Assembly: GCA_023437225.1 (NCBI GenBank)
Contig: JAEZGS010000011.1
Span: 338,777-402,776, forward strand
Direction: 5' to 3'
Length of the DNA stretch: 64,000 nucleotides
Source of the DNA: Bacteroidota bacterium
Lineage (GTDB): Bacteria > Bacteroidota > Bacteroidia > Chitinophagales > Chitinophagaceae
Shown here piece by piece: positions 53,434 through 61,889 of this stretch (the first letter of the stretch is position 1; every line of letters starts with the position of its first letter). The notes under the pieces are model-generated. The model saw only the letters and a list, made by a program, of their open reading frames with translations, was not told where the DNA came from and made no database searches. A program made the translations under genes and the position numbers.

Positions 53434-55470
53434 TTACTTAAGATAACGTGCCAGCCAGTTATGCAATTCGTTGTAAAAAAACCTGCTGTTCTCCGGCTTT
53501 AAGATCCAATGATTTTCTTCTGGAAAAACAAGCAGTTTGGAAGGCACTTTCATGCGCTGCAATGCACTATAGTATTCCAGCGAATTGTTCAACGGTACCC
53601 GGAAATCCTGTTCTCCCACGGTTACAAGTACAGGAGTTTTAAAATTAGCAGCCATACGAATTGGATTCTGATCCTTCCATACTTTGGTTTGCGCCCATGG
53701 CGGACCGCCAGCCATCACTTCGCGATGATAGATGGCGTCACTGGTACCCCATTGTGATTCACTGTTCACGAGTCCTGCATGACTTACGAGGCACTTATAA
53801 TGCTTTGTTGTTGCCTGCATCCAATTTGATAGATGTCCTCCGTAACTCGCGCCACCTGCAGCCTGTCGGGATCCGTCAATGAACGCGAATTTTTTGATTG
53901 CGTCTGAAGCTGCTTCGTTGATCTCATCGGCGGGTCCCCTGAATGGATCGTATTGAATGTCCTGTGCAAATTTTTCACCATATCCTGGAGAACCAGTATA
54001 ATTGGTCATAATCACTACATAGCCCGGAGCTGCGATGAGATGCGGGTTCCATCGAAAACTGAAATTGTCTTTGAAAGATGCCGCAGGGCCTCCATGCATC
54101 AGCACAAACAAAGGATACTTTTTGGAAGCGTCAAATCCTGCTGGCCGAACCATCAGGCTGTGTATTTTCTTTTTCCTGCTGCTGGTGATCCAAAGATGTT
54201 CAACTGCCGGAAGATCTAGTTTTGCAAGTGCCGCGTCATTATGATTTGTGATGAAAGAATAAGAGCCGTCGTTGCTGATGCGAACAACTTCCGGTGGCAT
54301 CGAATTGCTTTCGAAATTCGACACGATAACTCCTTCATCAGATACATCGATGTTATCAAAACATCCTCTTTGCGATGTGGTAATTTGTTTGTGTGCGCCG
54401 GTATTTATGTCGAAGCGAAACAACTTGTCCATCGATTGATCTTCGACACTGGCAATGACGGCGTCCTGTGCCAGGGTGAAACTGTTGATCGGTCGGTCCA
54501 CTGCCGAAGTGATGATTTTCCGATCGCTCATGGAAGGCCAGGAGAATCTCGCGATCGCCGGCTGATTATATACTTTATAGTTTCCTGAAGCAGTGGTTAT
54601 GGCCAATAAATATTTGCCATCTTTACTGAACTGCGCCGAGCTATAATTGTTGTCATCCGTAGTCAGTTTCCTGATGCTGCCACCATTTAGATCGATGGAG
54701 AAAAGGTTGTAGGTTACAGCATCATACGCTGTCTTGTGTCGTCCTTCCGTTGCGGAAAATACAAGCGTCCTGGAATCGGGTGCCCAATTGATATTACCGC
54801 CGAAGTAGAAGCCTGTATCTGAAAGTTGTTTTAATCCGTCAAACAGGTTTCTTGCCACGTTGCTGTCGATGTGTTGAACAAAAGGATGTACCAGTTTTTC
54901 ATCGATCCATTGATCCCAGTTACGAATAGGGAATGAAGTGTACACGCGTGCTTTATATTTGAGTTTCTTTTTTTCTTCAGTAATCTTTTTGTTTGCCGAA
55001 TCTGTTGTTGCACCGGCATACAAGCGTGAGGTAAACAGAATGTATTTTCCATCGTCGCTGAATCGCGGATTTGCTGCGCCCGATGAGAGATTCGTAAATC
55101 GTTGCGCCTCGCCGCCTTCGCGAATGTTCATGAGGTATACCTGTGCCGCTTCATCTCCGTCACGACGGGCAGTGAATGCGATGATTTTACCATCAGGGCT
55201 CCATTGATACGACGACTCACCTGCTTTGCCTGCAGTGATCTTACGCGGTGCAGTGCTTTTGTCTACCGGCGCGATCCATATATCGGTTGCCACCTCTTTT
55301 TCGTCATAAGAGGGCTCGGTAACGGAGTAGATCACCCATTTCCCATCGGGACTGACTTGTGGTGTCCCAACACGTTTGAGCATCCACATGGACTCATGTG
55401 TGATCGCTTGTTTTTGAGCGTGAATGGAAAGCGATAAAGCTACCAAAGCGAGCGTGAAAATATATTTCAT
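53434..55470 (-). CDS. Exported S9-family (prolyl oligopeptidase-like) peptidase
   Basis: A signal peptide (MKYIFTLALVALSLSIHAQ) is followed by a seven-bladed propeller (about 30-430; blades end in motifs such as PDGKWVIYSVTEPSYDEKE and PDGKIIAFTARRDGDEAAQVY). The C-terminal alpha/beta-hydrolase domain carries GGASYGG (catalytic Ser near residue 540), EQDFRVPLNNS (Asp) and ENHWILKPEN (His). It cuts peptides after proline or other residues in the periplasm or outside. A strong terminator hairpin separates it from ahcY. Confidence 0.94.
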   Translation of the reverse strand: MKYIFTLALVALSLSIHAQKQAITHESMWMLKRVGTPQVSPDGKWVIYSVTEPSYDEKEVATDIWIAPVDKSTAPRKITAGKAGESSYQWSPDGKIIAFTARRDGDEAAQVYLMNIREGGEAQRFTNLSSGAANPRFSDDGKYILFTSRLYAGATTDSANKKITEEKKKLKYKARVYTSFPIRNWDQWIDEKLVHPFVQHIDSNVARNLFDGLKQLSDTGFYFGGNINWAPDSRTLVFSATEGRHKTAYDAVTYNLFSIDLNGGSIRKLTTDDNNYSSAQFSKDGKYLLAITTASGNYKVYNQPAIARFSWPSMSDRKIITSAVDRPINSFTLAQDAVIASVEDQSMDKLFRFDINTGAHKQITTSQRGCFDNIDVSDEGVIVSNFESNSMPPEVVRISNDGSYSFITNHNDAALAKLDLPAVEHLWITSSRKKKIHSLMVRPAGFDASKKYPLFVLMHGGPAASFKDNFSFRWNPHLIAAPGYVVIMTNYTGSPGYGEKFAQDIQYDPFRGPADEINEAASDAIKKFAFIDGSRQAAGGASYGGHLSNWMQATTKHYKCLVSHAGLVNSESQWGTSDAIYHREVMAGGPPWAQTKVWKDQNPIRMAANFKTPVLVTVGEQDFRVPLNNSLEYYSALQRMKVPSKLLVFPEENHWILKPENSRFFYNELHNWLARYLK

Positions 55471-55502
55471 ACTGATTACTGATTACGGGTTACTGATTAC
55501 AA

Positions 55503-55533
55503 AAAAGGGGCTGAAACACAGCCCCTTTTTTTA
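55503..55533 (-). terminator. Terminator hairpin after ahcY
   Basis: GGGGCTG/CAGCCCC (55507-55513 and 55519-55525) with a five-base loop is flanked by A6 on one side and T7 on the other, so it can act in either direction. It lies just after the ahcY stop codon, with the T-run overlapping it. Confidence 0.85.
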
Positions 55534-56856
55534 GTATCTATAATGTTCCGGTTTGAATGGTCCTTCTTTGCCGACGCCGAGATACTCGGATTGCTCATCC
55601 GTGAGCTCATCGAGCTGTACGCCGATCTTTGAAAGATGCAATCGCGCTACTTTTTCATCAAGATGTTTGGGAAGTACATAAACCTTGTTCTCGTAATTTT
55701 CGTGGTTGGTCCACAATTCAATCTGGGCAAGGGTTTGATTGGTAAAAGAGTTACTCATCACAAACGATGGGTGACCGGTTGCACAGCCGAGGTTTACCAG
55801 TCTGCCTTCAGCTAAGATGATGATGTCTTTTCCATCGATGTTATAAATATCTACCTGCGGCTTGATCGTGTCTTTGGTATGTCCATATGCGTTGTTGATC
55901 CATGCGATATCGATCTCGATATCGAAGTGACCGATGTTACAAACGATTGCTTTGTCTTTCATCAGCCTGAAGTGTTTTTCCGTGATGAGATCGCGACAAC
56001 CGGAGGCGGTAACAATGATGTCCGCTTCTTTAACCGCATCGATCATTTTCTTCACTTCAAATCCATCCATTGCAGCTTGCAGCGCACAGATAGGATCGAT
56101 CTCGGTAACAATAACGCGACAACCTGCACCAGCGAGAGATGCGGCGGAGCCTTTGCCTACATCGCCATAGCCACCAACAACTGCAACCTTACCGGCAAGC
56201 ATCACATCCGTTGCGCGACGGATCGCATCAACAAGACTTTCCTTGCAACCGTATTTGTTATCGAACTTACTCTTGGTTACGGAGTCGTTCACATTTATAG
56301 CGGGAATTGGTAAAGTGCCTTTAGCCATTCTTTCATACAAGCGATGAACACCGGTTGTGGTTTCTTCACTAAGACCGCGAACGTTTTGAACCAACTCGGG
56401 ATATTTGTCAAACACCATGTTGGTAAGGTCACCACCATCGTCAAGGATCATATTCAAAGGGCGATCCGCACCACCAAAGAATAAGGTTTGTTCGATGCAC
56501 CAATCGGCTTCTTCGATGGTTTGACCTTTCCATGCGTATACACCTACTCCTGCAGCAGCGATTGCGGCGGCGGCATGATCCTGTGTAGAGAAGATGTTAC
56601 AGGAACTCCATTTCACTTCCGCGCCTAATGCAACCAGCGTTTCGATGAGAACAGCAGTTTGAATGGTCATATGAAGGCATCCTGCGATGCGCGCGCCTTT
56701 CAGCGGTTGGGTCGGTCCATACTCAGATCTTAGCGCCATCAGACCCGGCATTTCCGCTTCTGCAAGGCGAATTTCCTTGCGGCCCCACTCGGCGAGGCTA
56801 ATATCCGCAACCTTGTATTTAAGGTTAAAATCAATGTTTTGTGCCAATGTAGACAT
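55531..56856 (-). CDS. ahcY: Adenosylhomocysteinase (S-adenosylhomocysteine hydrolase)
   Basis: The 441-residue protein opens LKYKVADISLAEWGRKEI and includes GCLHMTIQTAVLIETL, STQDHAAAAIA, FDNKYGCKESLVDAIRRATDVML, the NAD-binding VVGGYGDVGKGSA and the C-terminal LAKIGVQLDELT-like end with PFKPEHYRY. It hydrolyses SAH to adenosine and homocysteine, keeping SAM-dependent methylation going. It is followed by a terminator and preceded by a candidate promoter. Confidence 0.97.
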   Translation of the reverse strand: MSTLAQNIDFNLKYKVADISLAEWGRKEIRLAEAEMPGLMALRSEYGPTQPLKGARIAGCLHMTIQTAVLIETLVALGAEVKWSSCNIFSTQDHAAAAIAAAGVGVYAWKGQTIEEADWCIEQTLFFGGADRPLNMILDDGGDLTNMVFDKYPELVQNVRGLSEETTTGVHRLYERMAKGTLPIPAINVNDSVTKSKFDNKYGCKESLVDAIRRATDVMLAGKVAVVGGYGDVGKGSAASLAGAGCRVIVTEIDPICALQAAMDGFEVKKMIDAVKEADIIVTASGCRDLITEKHFRLMKDKAIVCNIGHFDIEIDIAWINNAYGHTKDTIKPQVDIYNIDGKDIIILAEGRLVNLGCATGHPSFVMSNSFTNQTLAQIELWTNHENYENKVYVLPKHLDEKVARLHLSKIGVQLDELTDEQSEYLGVGKEGPFKPEHYRY

Positions 56857-56878
56857 CAGAATAGAGTTATTTAGGGCG

Positions 56879-56886
56879 CAAAAATA
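56879..56886 (-). promoter_or_regulatory. Candidate -7 element of ahcY
   Basis: On the minus strand TATTTTTG fits TAnnTTTG, 23 bases before the ahcY start. The upstream TTG element is not clear, so confidence is moderate. No SAH riboswitch structure was noticed in the short leader. Confidence 0.4.
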
Positions 56887-56922
56887 GCACTCTAAGTTGA
56901 GAAATAGGAAACTTGTGGAACG

Positions 56923-57390
56923 TTAGGGGCACATCTGCTTCAGAAGGTTAACCACGCGTTTGTCGATCGGCAGCGTGACGCAATCTTCGTCAAGGTCTTT
57001 CCAATCGATGAAGCGAAAGGTTTCGCATTCGCCGGTACTGTGGTAGCGCTCAAGTTCGCGCTCATCAAATGCAAAGATCCTATCGCGAAGTGGTGCTGTG
57101 ATCGGTTCAAGCGCACGAACAAAATAATAGATCGACAGGATCTGTTGTTCACGGTTAAAGGCACTCATCTGAAAATAATCAGTGGTATAAATGTGATCCA
57201 GCACTTCGACAGTAAGGTTCATTTCTTCTTTGAATTCACGGGCAAGGCATTCGCGGGTGCCTTCACCGAATTCGAGCCCGCCACCGGGAAATTTAGTGAT
57301 GTATTGTCCTCGTATCAATTCATCCGCAACGAGCACCCGTTGCTGATCATCTATAAGAATTCCATAAACGCGGATATTGAATCTGTTCAT
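56923..57390 (-). CDS. NUDIX hydrolase
   Basis: The 155-residue protein has a full Nudix box: GGGLEFGEGTRECLAREFKEEM (about 34-55). Flanking segments are VRVYGILIDDQQRVLVADE and VEVLDHIYTTDYFQM. The enzyme removes a nucleoside diphosphate-linked or similar pyrophosphate group; substrate unknown. It overlaps nothing and sits between corA (same strand, upstream) and ahcY. Confidence 0.9.
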   Translation of the reverse strand: MNRFNIRVYGILIDDQQRVLVADELIRGQYITKFPGGGLEFGEGTRECLAREFKEEMNLTVEVLDHIYTTDYFQMSAFNREQQILSIYYFVRALEPITAPLRDRIFAFDERELERYHSTGECETFRFIDWKDLDEDCVTLPIDKRVVNLLKQMCP

Positions 57391-58329
57391 CTAAAAGATT
57401 TTTCTCTTAAGAAAGAACCATCCGATAACCAGGGATATGAAGAGCGATAAAAATACCGGTATGTAAAAGGCATAGGGCGAGTTGGCATAGGGGATCGGTA
57501 CGTTCATACCATATATACTGGCAACAAGAACCGGAAAAGTCAGGACGATGGTAATCACGGAAAGTCGCTTCAGCACCTCGTTCTGGTTGTTAGCGATGAT
57601 GCTGGCAAAAGCATCAAGCGTTGAACTGAGGATATTCGTATAGATATTCGCCATCTCGAGCGCCTGTGAATTGTCAACGATCAGGTCATTGAGAATTTCC
57701 TTTTCATCTTCATTCAGTCCCAGGAAATTGGTACGCTCCACTTTCATCAGCAGCAGTTCATTGGACCGAAGTGCAGTGACAAAATACACGAGGCTTTTCT
57801 GTATGCGCATCAGTTGCAGCAGGTGTTCGTTCCTGTTTGCATCGTAAAGTTTTTGTTCATAAACGTTGCGCCGCGCATTGATCTCTTTCAGGAACTCCAT
57901 GTAGGTCTGGATGATCTTTTCGAAGACCTTCAGGACCATCATGTTCTTTTTATCCGGATGGCGGTTTTGAAATGTGTTCAGGAATTTTTTTATCGCACCA
58001 TTATCAAAAGAGTTCACCGTTACGATCTGGTTATGTGTGAGGATGATCACTATGGGAATGGTGATGTAATATGCGTCGCTTTCGTTGAAGGAGTTGTTTT
58101 CGGTAGGCGTCTTGATCACCAGGAGTTTGACGTTGTCCTCTTCTTCGAAGCGACTTCTTTCATCAATATCTAATGAGTCGGTAAGAAAGTCGAGCGGTAT
58201 ATCAAGCGATTCAGACAATTCCGAAAACTCTTCCTGCTTCAATGGCGGCAACACATTTACCCATGAGTTGTTCTCGGCCTTTTGAATGGCAATGGTCTGG
58301 TGGTTGATATTTTTAAAGTATTGAACCAT
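57391..58329 (-). CDS. corA: CorA-family magnesium/cobalt transporter
   Basis: Starting at MVQYFKNINHQTIAIQK, it is a 312-residue protein. The large cytoplasmic domain is followed by two C-terminal TM segments, with the signature loop YGMNVP after TM1 (VLTFPVLVASIYGMN) and a basic end (FFLKRKIF). The GMN motif forms the entrance of the ion path. It follows dapF on the same strand, but the gap carries a repeat array. An upstream ATG at 58347 is in repeat-derived sequence and rejected. Confidence 0.93.
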   Translation of the reverse strand: MVQYFKNINHQTIAIQKAENNSWVNVLPPLKQEEFSELSESLDIPLDFLTDSLDIDERSRFEEEDNVKLLVIKTPTENNSFNESDAYYITIPIVIILTHNQIVTVNSFDNGAIKKFLNTFQNRHPDKKNMMVLKVFEKIIQTYMEFLKEINARRNVYEQKLYDANRNEHLLQLMRIQKSLVYFVTALRSNELLLMKVERTNFLGLNEDEKEILNDLIVDNSQALEMANIYTNILSSTLDAFASIIANNQNEVLKRLSVITIVLTFPVLVASIYGMNVPIPYANSPYAFYIPVFLSLFISLVIGWFFLKRKIF

Positions 58330-58331
58330 TC

Positions 58332-58376
58332 TTTTTTTGAAATGCAAAATGCAAAAAGCAAAATGCGAAGTGAGAA
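58332..58376. repeat. Short-unit repeat array (AAATGC / AAAAGC units)
   Basis: GAAATGCAAAATGCAAAAAGCAAAATGCGAAGTGAG carries the same AAATGC units as arrays at 20.6 and 38.2 kb. It sits between the dapF stop and the corA start. It is the smallest array in the window. Confidence 0.75.
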
Positions 58377-58422
58377 ATCAAAAACCCTAATTAGAAAACA
58401 ACATAATATACTAAAGTACCGG

Positions 58423-59217
58423 TCACACTGTTTCCAAATCTAATTGTACAGTTCCTTCAAACACACGTTCAGCCGGGCCGGAAAGCCAGATGTTCCGGTA
58501 TTCATTCTCACCCGTTCGATCGTATTCAACACGCAGCACGCCACCGCGAGTATGAACCGTGACGTTGTTATATCCCATTTCATTGTGATAGAATGCAAGC
58601 GCAGCGGCCGTTACACCCGTACCACAGGAAAGCGTTTCATCTTCAACACCACGTTCGTAAGTGCGAACGATCAGTTCGTCATCATCTTTAACCTGCACGA
58701 AATTTACGTTGATGCCTTCTTTGCAATACGTATCGCTAAAGCGGATTCCCATGCCTTCATGATATACATCCATGTCGTTCACATCTGCCACTTGTTTGAT
58801 ATAGTGTGGGGAGCCGGTGTTCAACACCAAATCACCATTATCAGACTGCACGCCATCGACGTTGATCATTTTAAGGCTAACGATTCCCTGTTCGTTTATT
58901 TCGGCGATGTGTTCGCCATCCGTTGCAAGGAATACGAAATCCGATTTACGCATGCCCATATCGAAAGCAAACTTTACCAGGCAGCGACCGCCGTTGCCGC
59001 ACATTGAGCCTTCTTTGCCATCGGCGTTGAAGTAGATCATTTCGAAATCGTAACCTGTTTTCAATTGGAGCAGCATCAATCCGTCCGCGCCAATGCCAAA
59101 TTTGCGATCACAAAGTTTGCGAACCTGTTTGGTAGATAAGGAGATGTTGCCCTCGCGATTATCGATGATGATGAAGTCGTTGCCTGTGCCCTGGTATTTA
59201 TAAAAATTCAAAGTCAT
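58423..59217 (-). CDS. dapF: Diaminopimelate epimerase
   Basis: The 264-residue protein opens NFYKYQGTGNDFIIIDNR and has the catalytic Cys pair in MCGNGGRCLVKF and ETLSCGTGVTAAAL. It epimerises LL- to meso-diaminopimelate in lysine and peptidoglycan synthesis. It sits between a nucleoside phosphorylase gene (upstream) and corA. Confidence 0.96.
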   Translation of the reverse strand: MTLNFYKYQGTGNDFIIIDNREGNISLSTKQVRKLCDRKFGIGADGLMLLQLKTGYDFEMIYFNADGKEGSMCGNGGRCLVKFAFDMGMRKSDFVFLATDGEHIAEINEQGIVSLKMINVDGVQSDNGDLVLNTGSPHYIKQVADVNDMDVYHEGMGIRFSDTYCKEGINVNFVQVKDDDELIVRTYERGVEDETLSCGTGVTAAALAFYHNEMGYNNVTVHTRGGVLRVEYDRTGENEYRNIWLSGPAERVFEGTVQLDLETV

Positions 59218-59254
59218 GTCATGTTCTGTTTTCTAATCCTGGAATAATGATCGA

Positions 59255-60130
59255 TCATGTTTCGCTAAGGATGCTCAATACTTTTTCGATCATGCGTTCC
59301 ACTGCTGCTTTTCCATCTTCCGAGAACCGTTTCTGGACGCGATTTGCCACGATCGTATTTATAGAAAGGCAATGATGGCCGAGCATCTTTCCAAGACCAA
59401 AGATGGCGGATGTTTCCATTTCAAAGTTGGTGATGCGGTGCTGACCAAATCGAAATTCTGTAAGGCGATCGGTGAGATCGGGTTGTCGCAATCCAAGTCG
59501 CAAGATACGACCCTGCGGGCCATAAAAGCCGGGGCAGGTAACTGTTATTCCCTGGAAGAATCCATCTACGAAATGCTTAAGCAGGGACGGGGCTGCCGGA
59601 CTGATATAGGGATTGGTGATGTTGGCATTCAGTTGCGTATGGGTTATAAAAGCCTGTAGCAATTGAATTTCCTGTTCATTTTGTTCATGGCGATAAAAGT
59701 TCAGCAGGTTGTCGATGCCCAGTCCATGGGTAGAGACGACGAAAGCATCGACAGGGATATCGGGTTGAAGGGCACCGGAAGTGCCCAGTCGCAGGATGTT
59801 GATGGATCTGGTTTCTGGCCGGATGGTTCGCGAATCGAAGTCGATGTTAACGAGAGCGTCCAGTTCGTTCAGTACGATATCTATGTTATCCGGGCCGATG
59901 CCTGAGGACAGGACGGTGAATCTTTTATGACCGATAAAACCCGTGTGGGATATGAATTCCCTGTGTTGACGTTTCAGTTCGATGCGATCGAAGTGTTTGC
60001 TCACTTCAGCTACGCGATCTGGATCGCCGACGGTGATAACGGTGTCTGCAAGTTCTTCGGGGCGAAGGTCGAGATGGTAGATTGCGCCACGGTTGTTGAT
60101 GATCAATTCCGATTCCTGGATCCTTTGCAT
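59255..60130 (-). CDS. Nucleoside phosphorylase (uridine phosphorylase-like)
   Basis: The 291-residue protein shows the PNP/UDP fold: TVITVGDPDRVAEVSKHFD, SSGIGPDNIDIVLNEL, RLGTSGALQPDIPVDAF and the substrate segment TNFEMETSAIFGLGKML. It is most like uridine phosphorylase-type enzymes, but another nucleoside cannot be excluded. It cleaves nucleosides with phosphate to give ribose-1-phosphate. It is the last gene before the tRNA-Cys and cassette region. Confidence 0.9.
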   Translation of the reverse strand: MQRIQESELIINNRGAIYHLDLRPEELADTVITVGDPDRVAEVSKHFDRIELKRQHREFISHTGFIGHKRFTVLSSGIGPDNIDIVLNELDALVNIDFDSRTIRPETRSINILRLGTSGALQPDIPVDAFVVSTHGLGIDNLLNFYRHEQNEQEIQLLQAFITHTQLNANITNPYISPAAPSLLKHFVDGFFQGITVTCPGFYGPQGRILRLGLRQPDLTDRLTEFRFGQHRITNFEMETSAIFGLGKMLGHHCLSINTIVANRVQKRFSEDGKAAVERMIEKVLSILSET

Positions 60131-60169
60131 GCGGTTAAAAATGAGGATGTTTAATTTTCAAAAATACCC

Positions 60170-60177
60170 TACTTTTG
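60170..60177 (+). promoter_or_regulatory. Candidate -7 element of tRNA-Cys
   Basis: TACTTTTG fits TAnnTTTG and lies 19 bases before the tRNA start, so the tRNA would begin near the start of its transcript. No clear TTG is at the expected distance. Confidence 0.5.
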
Positions 60178-60195
60178 CACCTGCTCCAAAAAAAG

Positions 60196-60266
60196 GGTCC
60201 TGTGGCCGAGTGGCTAGGCAGAGCTCTGCAAAAGCTCCTACAGCGGTTCGAATCCGCTCGGGACCT
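60196..60266 (+). tRNA. tRNA-Cys (GCA)
   Basis: The sequence folds as a standard cloverleaf of 71 bases without an encoded CCA. The acceptor stem pairs GGTCCTG with CGGGACC, the D-stem is GCC/GGC, the anticodon stem GAGCT/AGCTC encloses CTGCAAA with GCA as anticodon, and the T arm is AGCGG TTCGAAT CCGCT. The discriminator base is T. It is followed directly by a terminator. Confidence 0.96.
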
Positions 60267-60274
60267 CGGTGAAG

Positions 60275-60303
60275 AGGATCGTCGACTGACGATCCTTTTT
60301 TTG
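60275..60303 (+). terminator. Terminator after tRNA-Cys
   Basis: GGATCGTC/GACGATCC (60276-60283 and 60288-60295) with loop GACT is followed by seven T. Confidence 0.9.
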
Positions 60304-60659
60304 TTTAATTACATTGAGGTGATCTGCACCAGTCAATTTTTGCACATTTCAAGTAGTTCTAAGTGTTTTTTGTTTCAAAAACTACTAAAACTAGTGATAT
60401 TTCGAATGGTTGTTTGTTGTAGCTTAGGGACCTGAAACCCCCGCTGTGCACCGCTTGAAGGTAAGCGTTATGCAAGCGAATCCCCACAAAACGAAACCTG
60501 CCTGTATGGGGCATGTAAGTGAGGTGGCGAAGCATTGAAATAATTTCAGGGGCATTCGATCAAAACCACAAATTTCTGTCGTTATTCTCTCCACTAAGAT
60601 GGTGAACATCATCATTATCCTGCTAAGATGCAGAGGTAAATTGGGATGAAATATGAGGT
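60304..60659 (+). other. Non-coding, structured stretch between tRNA-Cys and the recombinase
   Basis: No convincing gene is present; a 63-codon frame on the minus strand (60424-60615) covers it but has no family support. Several inverted repeats nest here: CCTGAAA/TTTCAGG (60431-60437 and 60544-60550) enclose CGCTTG/CAAGCG (60452-60457 and 60473-60478) and CCCCA/TGGGG (60482-60486 and 60507-60511). An AGTAGTT/AACTACT pair (60352-60358 and 60380-60386) lies before them. It could hold a structured RNA, an att site or a folded single-strand target for the recombinase. Confidence 0.5.
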
Positions 60660-61826
60660 ATGGAAGCGGAAGTTATGTTGATCCCATTTCATTACAGAGG
60701 GGAGGAGTGCATTGGAATAAGTTGTTCACTGGACAAGGAGGTTGAGAGGATGGTTCGGAGGATGGAAGGTATCCGGTGGAGTGGAGACAATGGGTGTTGG
60801 TATTTGCCGCTCAGCCGGGAAAATTATGAGGGCATCCGGAAGTTTTTTGAAGGAAAGAGGAAGATAGATGTGAGCAGATTGAGAGGATACCTGGAACAGA
60901 AGCAGGCAGTGAGTGGGTTGATCGAGGGCGAAAGGATATCGAGGAAGCGGGCTGTGATCTTGCAGGATGAGCCGCTCAGTGAAATGAATTTGGAGGCTTT
61001 CAAGCGATTTTCGGCGATGCTGGTATTGAAGGGATATGCGGAGAATACGATTCGGACATATTCGAATGAGTTCCATTATTTATTAAGGAATCTTGGAGAA
61101 AATTCGGTGGATGGGTTGGAGAAGGAGCATGTGCAATCGTATTTATTATGGTTAATGACCAGCAGGAATTATTCAGAGTCGCATGTGCATACGGCCGTGA
61201 ATGCGTTGAAGTTTTATTATGAGCAGGTGATGGGCAGGGAGAAGGAGTTTTATGATCTGCCCAGGCCGAAGAAGCCGTCGAAGTTACCGGATGTATTAGC
61301 GGAGGAGGAGATGGTGGATATGATACTGTCCACTCAGAATTTGAAGCACCGGAGTTTATTGATGACCAGTTATTCAGCGGGTTTACGGGTAAGTGAGTTA
61401 GTGAAGTTGAAGTTAACGGATATAGATTCGAAGCGGATGATGATACACATCAGGAATGGAAAGGGGAAGAAGGACAGGATGGTACCGTTATCGGAGAAGT
61501 TGTTGGTGACGCTGAGGGAGTATTTCAGTGTATTTAAGCCGAAGATATATTTATTTGAGGGGGAGGAAGAAGGCAGGGCATACAGCAAGCGCAGTGCGCA
61601 ACAGGTGTTGGCGGCGGCTAAGCGGAGGGCAGGAATTACGAAGAAGGGGAGTATACATATGTTGCGGCACAGTTATGCGACGCATTTGCTGGAGTCTGGA
61701 ACGGATATCCGGTATATTCAGGCTTTGCTGGGGCATAACAGCTTAGGGACGACGATGCGGTATACACATGTCAGTAAGATCCAGATCGGCAGCATTCAAA
61801 GTCCGTTGGACAAGTTAAATTTTTAG
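60660..61826 (+). CDS. Tyrosine recombinase/integrase with an extra N-terminal domain
   Basis: The 388-residue protein has three parts. Residues 1-100 are an unusual N-terminal extension (WSGDNGCWYLPLSRENYEGIR). Residues 105-205 are the SAM-like core-binding domain, and 215-388 are the catalytic domain. All catalytic residues are present: Arg243 (SAGLRVSEL), Lys268 (GKGKKDR), His333 and Arg336 (HMLRHSYA), His359 (LLGHNS) and nucleophile Tyr368 (MRYTHVS). The distance from Lys268 to His333 (65 residues) is like XerD and lacks the extra helix insertion of integron IntI. Yet the tail IQSPLDKL resembles the IntI C-terminus. Purine-rich codons and frequent TTA codons differ from neighbouring genes. 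It probably moves the cassettes downstream. Confidence 0.88.
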   Translation: MEAEVMLIPFHYRGEECIGISCSLDKEVERMVRRMEGIRWSGDNGCWYLPLSRENYEGIRKFFEGKRKIDVSRLRGYLEQKQAVSGLIEGERISRKRAVILQDEPLSEMNLEAFKRFSAMLVLKGYAENTIRTYSNEFHYLLRNLGENSVDGLEKEHVQSYLLWLMTSRNYSESHVHTAVNALKFYYEQVMGREKEFYDLPRPKKPSKLPDVLAEEEMVDMILSTQNLKHRSLLMTSYSAGLRVSELVKLKLTDIDSKRMMIHIRNGKGKKDRMVPLSEKLLVTLREYFSVFKPKIYLFEGEEEGRAYSKRSAQQVLAAAKRRAGITKKGSIHMLRHSYATHLLESGTDIRYIQALLGHNSLGTTMRYTHVSKIQIGSIQSPLDKLNF

Positions 61827-61860
61827 GAGCGTTGCAGTTGGCAATTAGGTAACCATGAAA

Positions 61861-61886
61861 TTGCAATGCAGCGATCTGCATTGCAA
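61861..61886. repeat. Perfect 26-bp palindrome after the recombinase gene
   Basis: Arms TTGCAATGCAG (61861-61871) and CTGCATTGCAA (61876-61886) flank CGAT. It is immediately upstream of the 20-bp tandem array and shares the TTGCAA motif with it. Confidence 0.9.
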
Positions 61887-61889
61887 CCT

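Noticed and set aside
56857..56922. SAH or SAM riboswitch upstream of ahcY
   Set aside because: The interval is only 66 bp and shows no such fold.
60424..60615. 63-codon minus-strand ORF between tRNA-Cys and the recombinase
   Set aside because: It coincides with the inverted-repeat region and has no family signal; structure at the nucleic acid level explains the pattern better.
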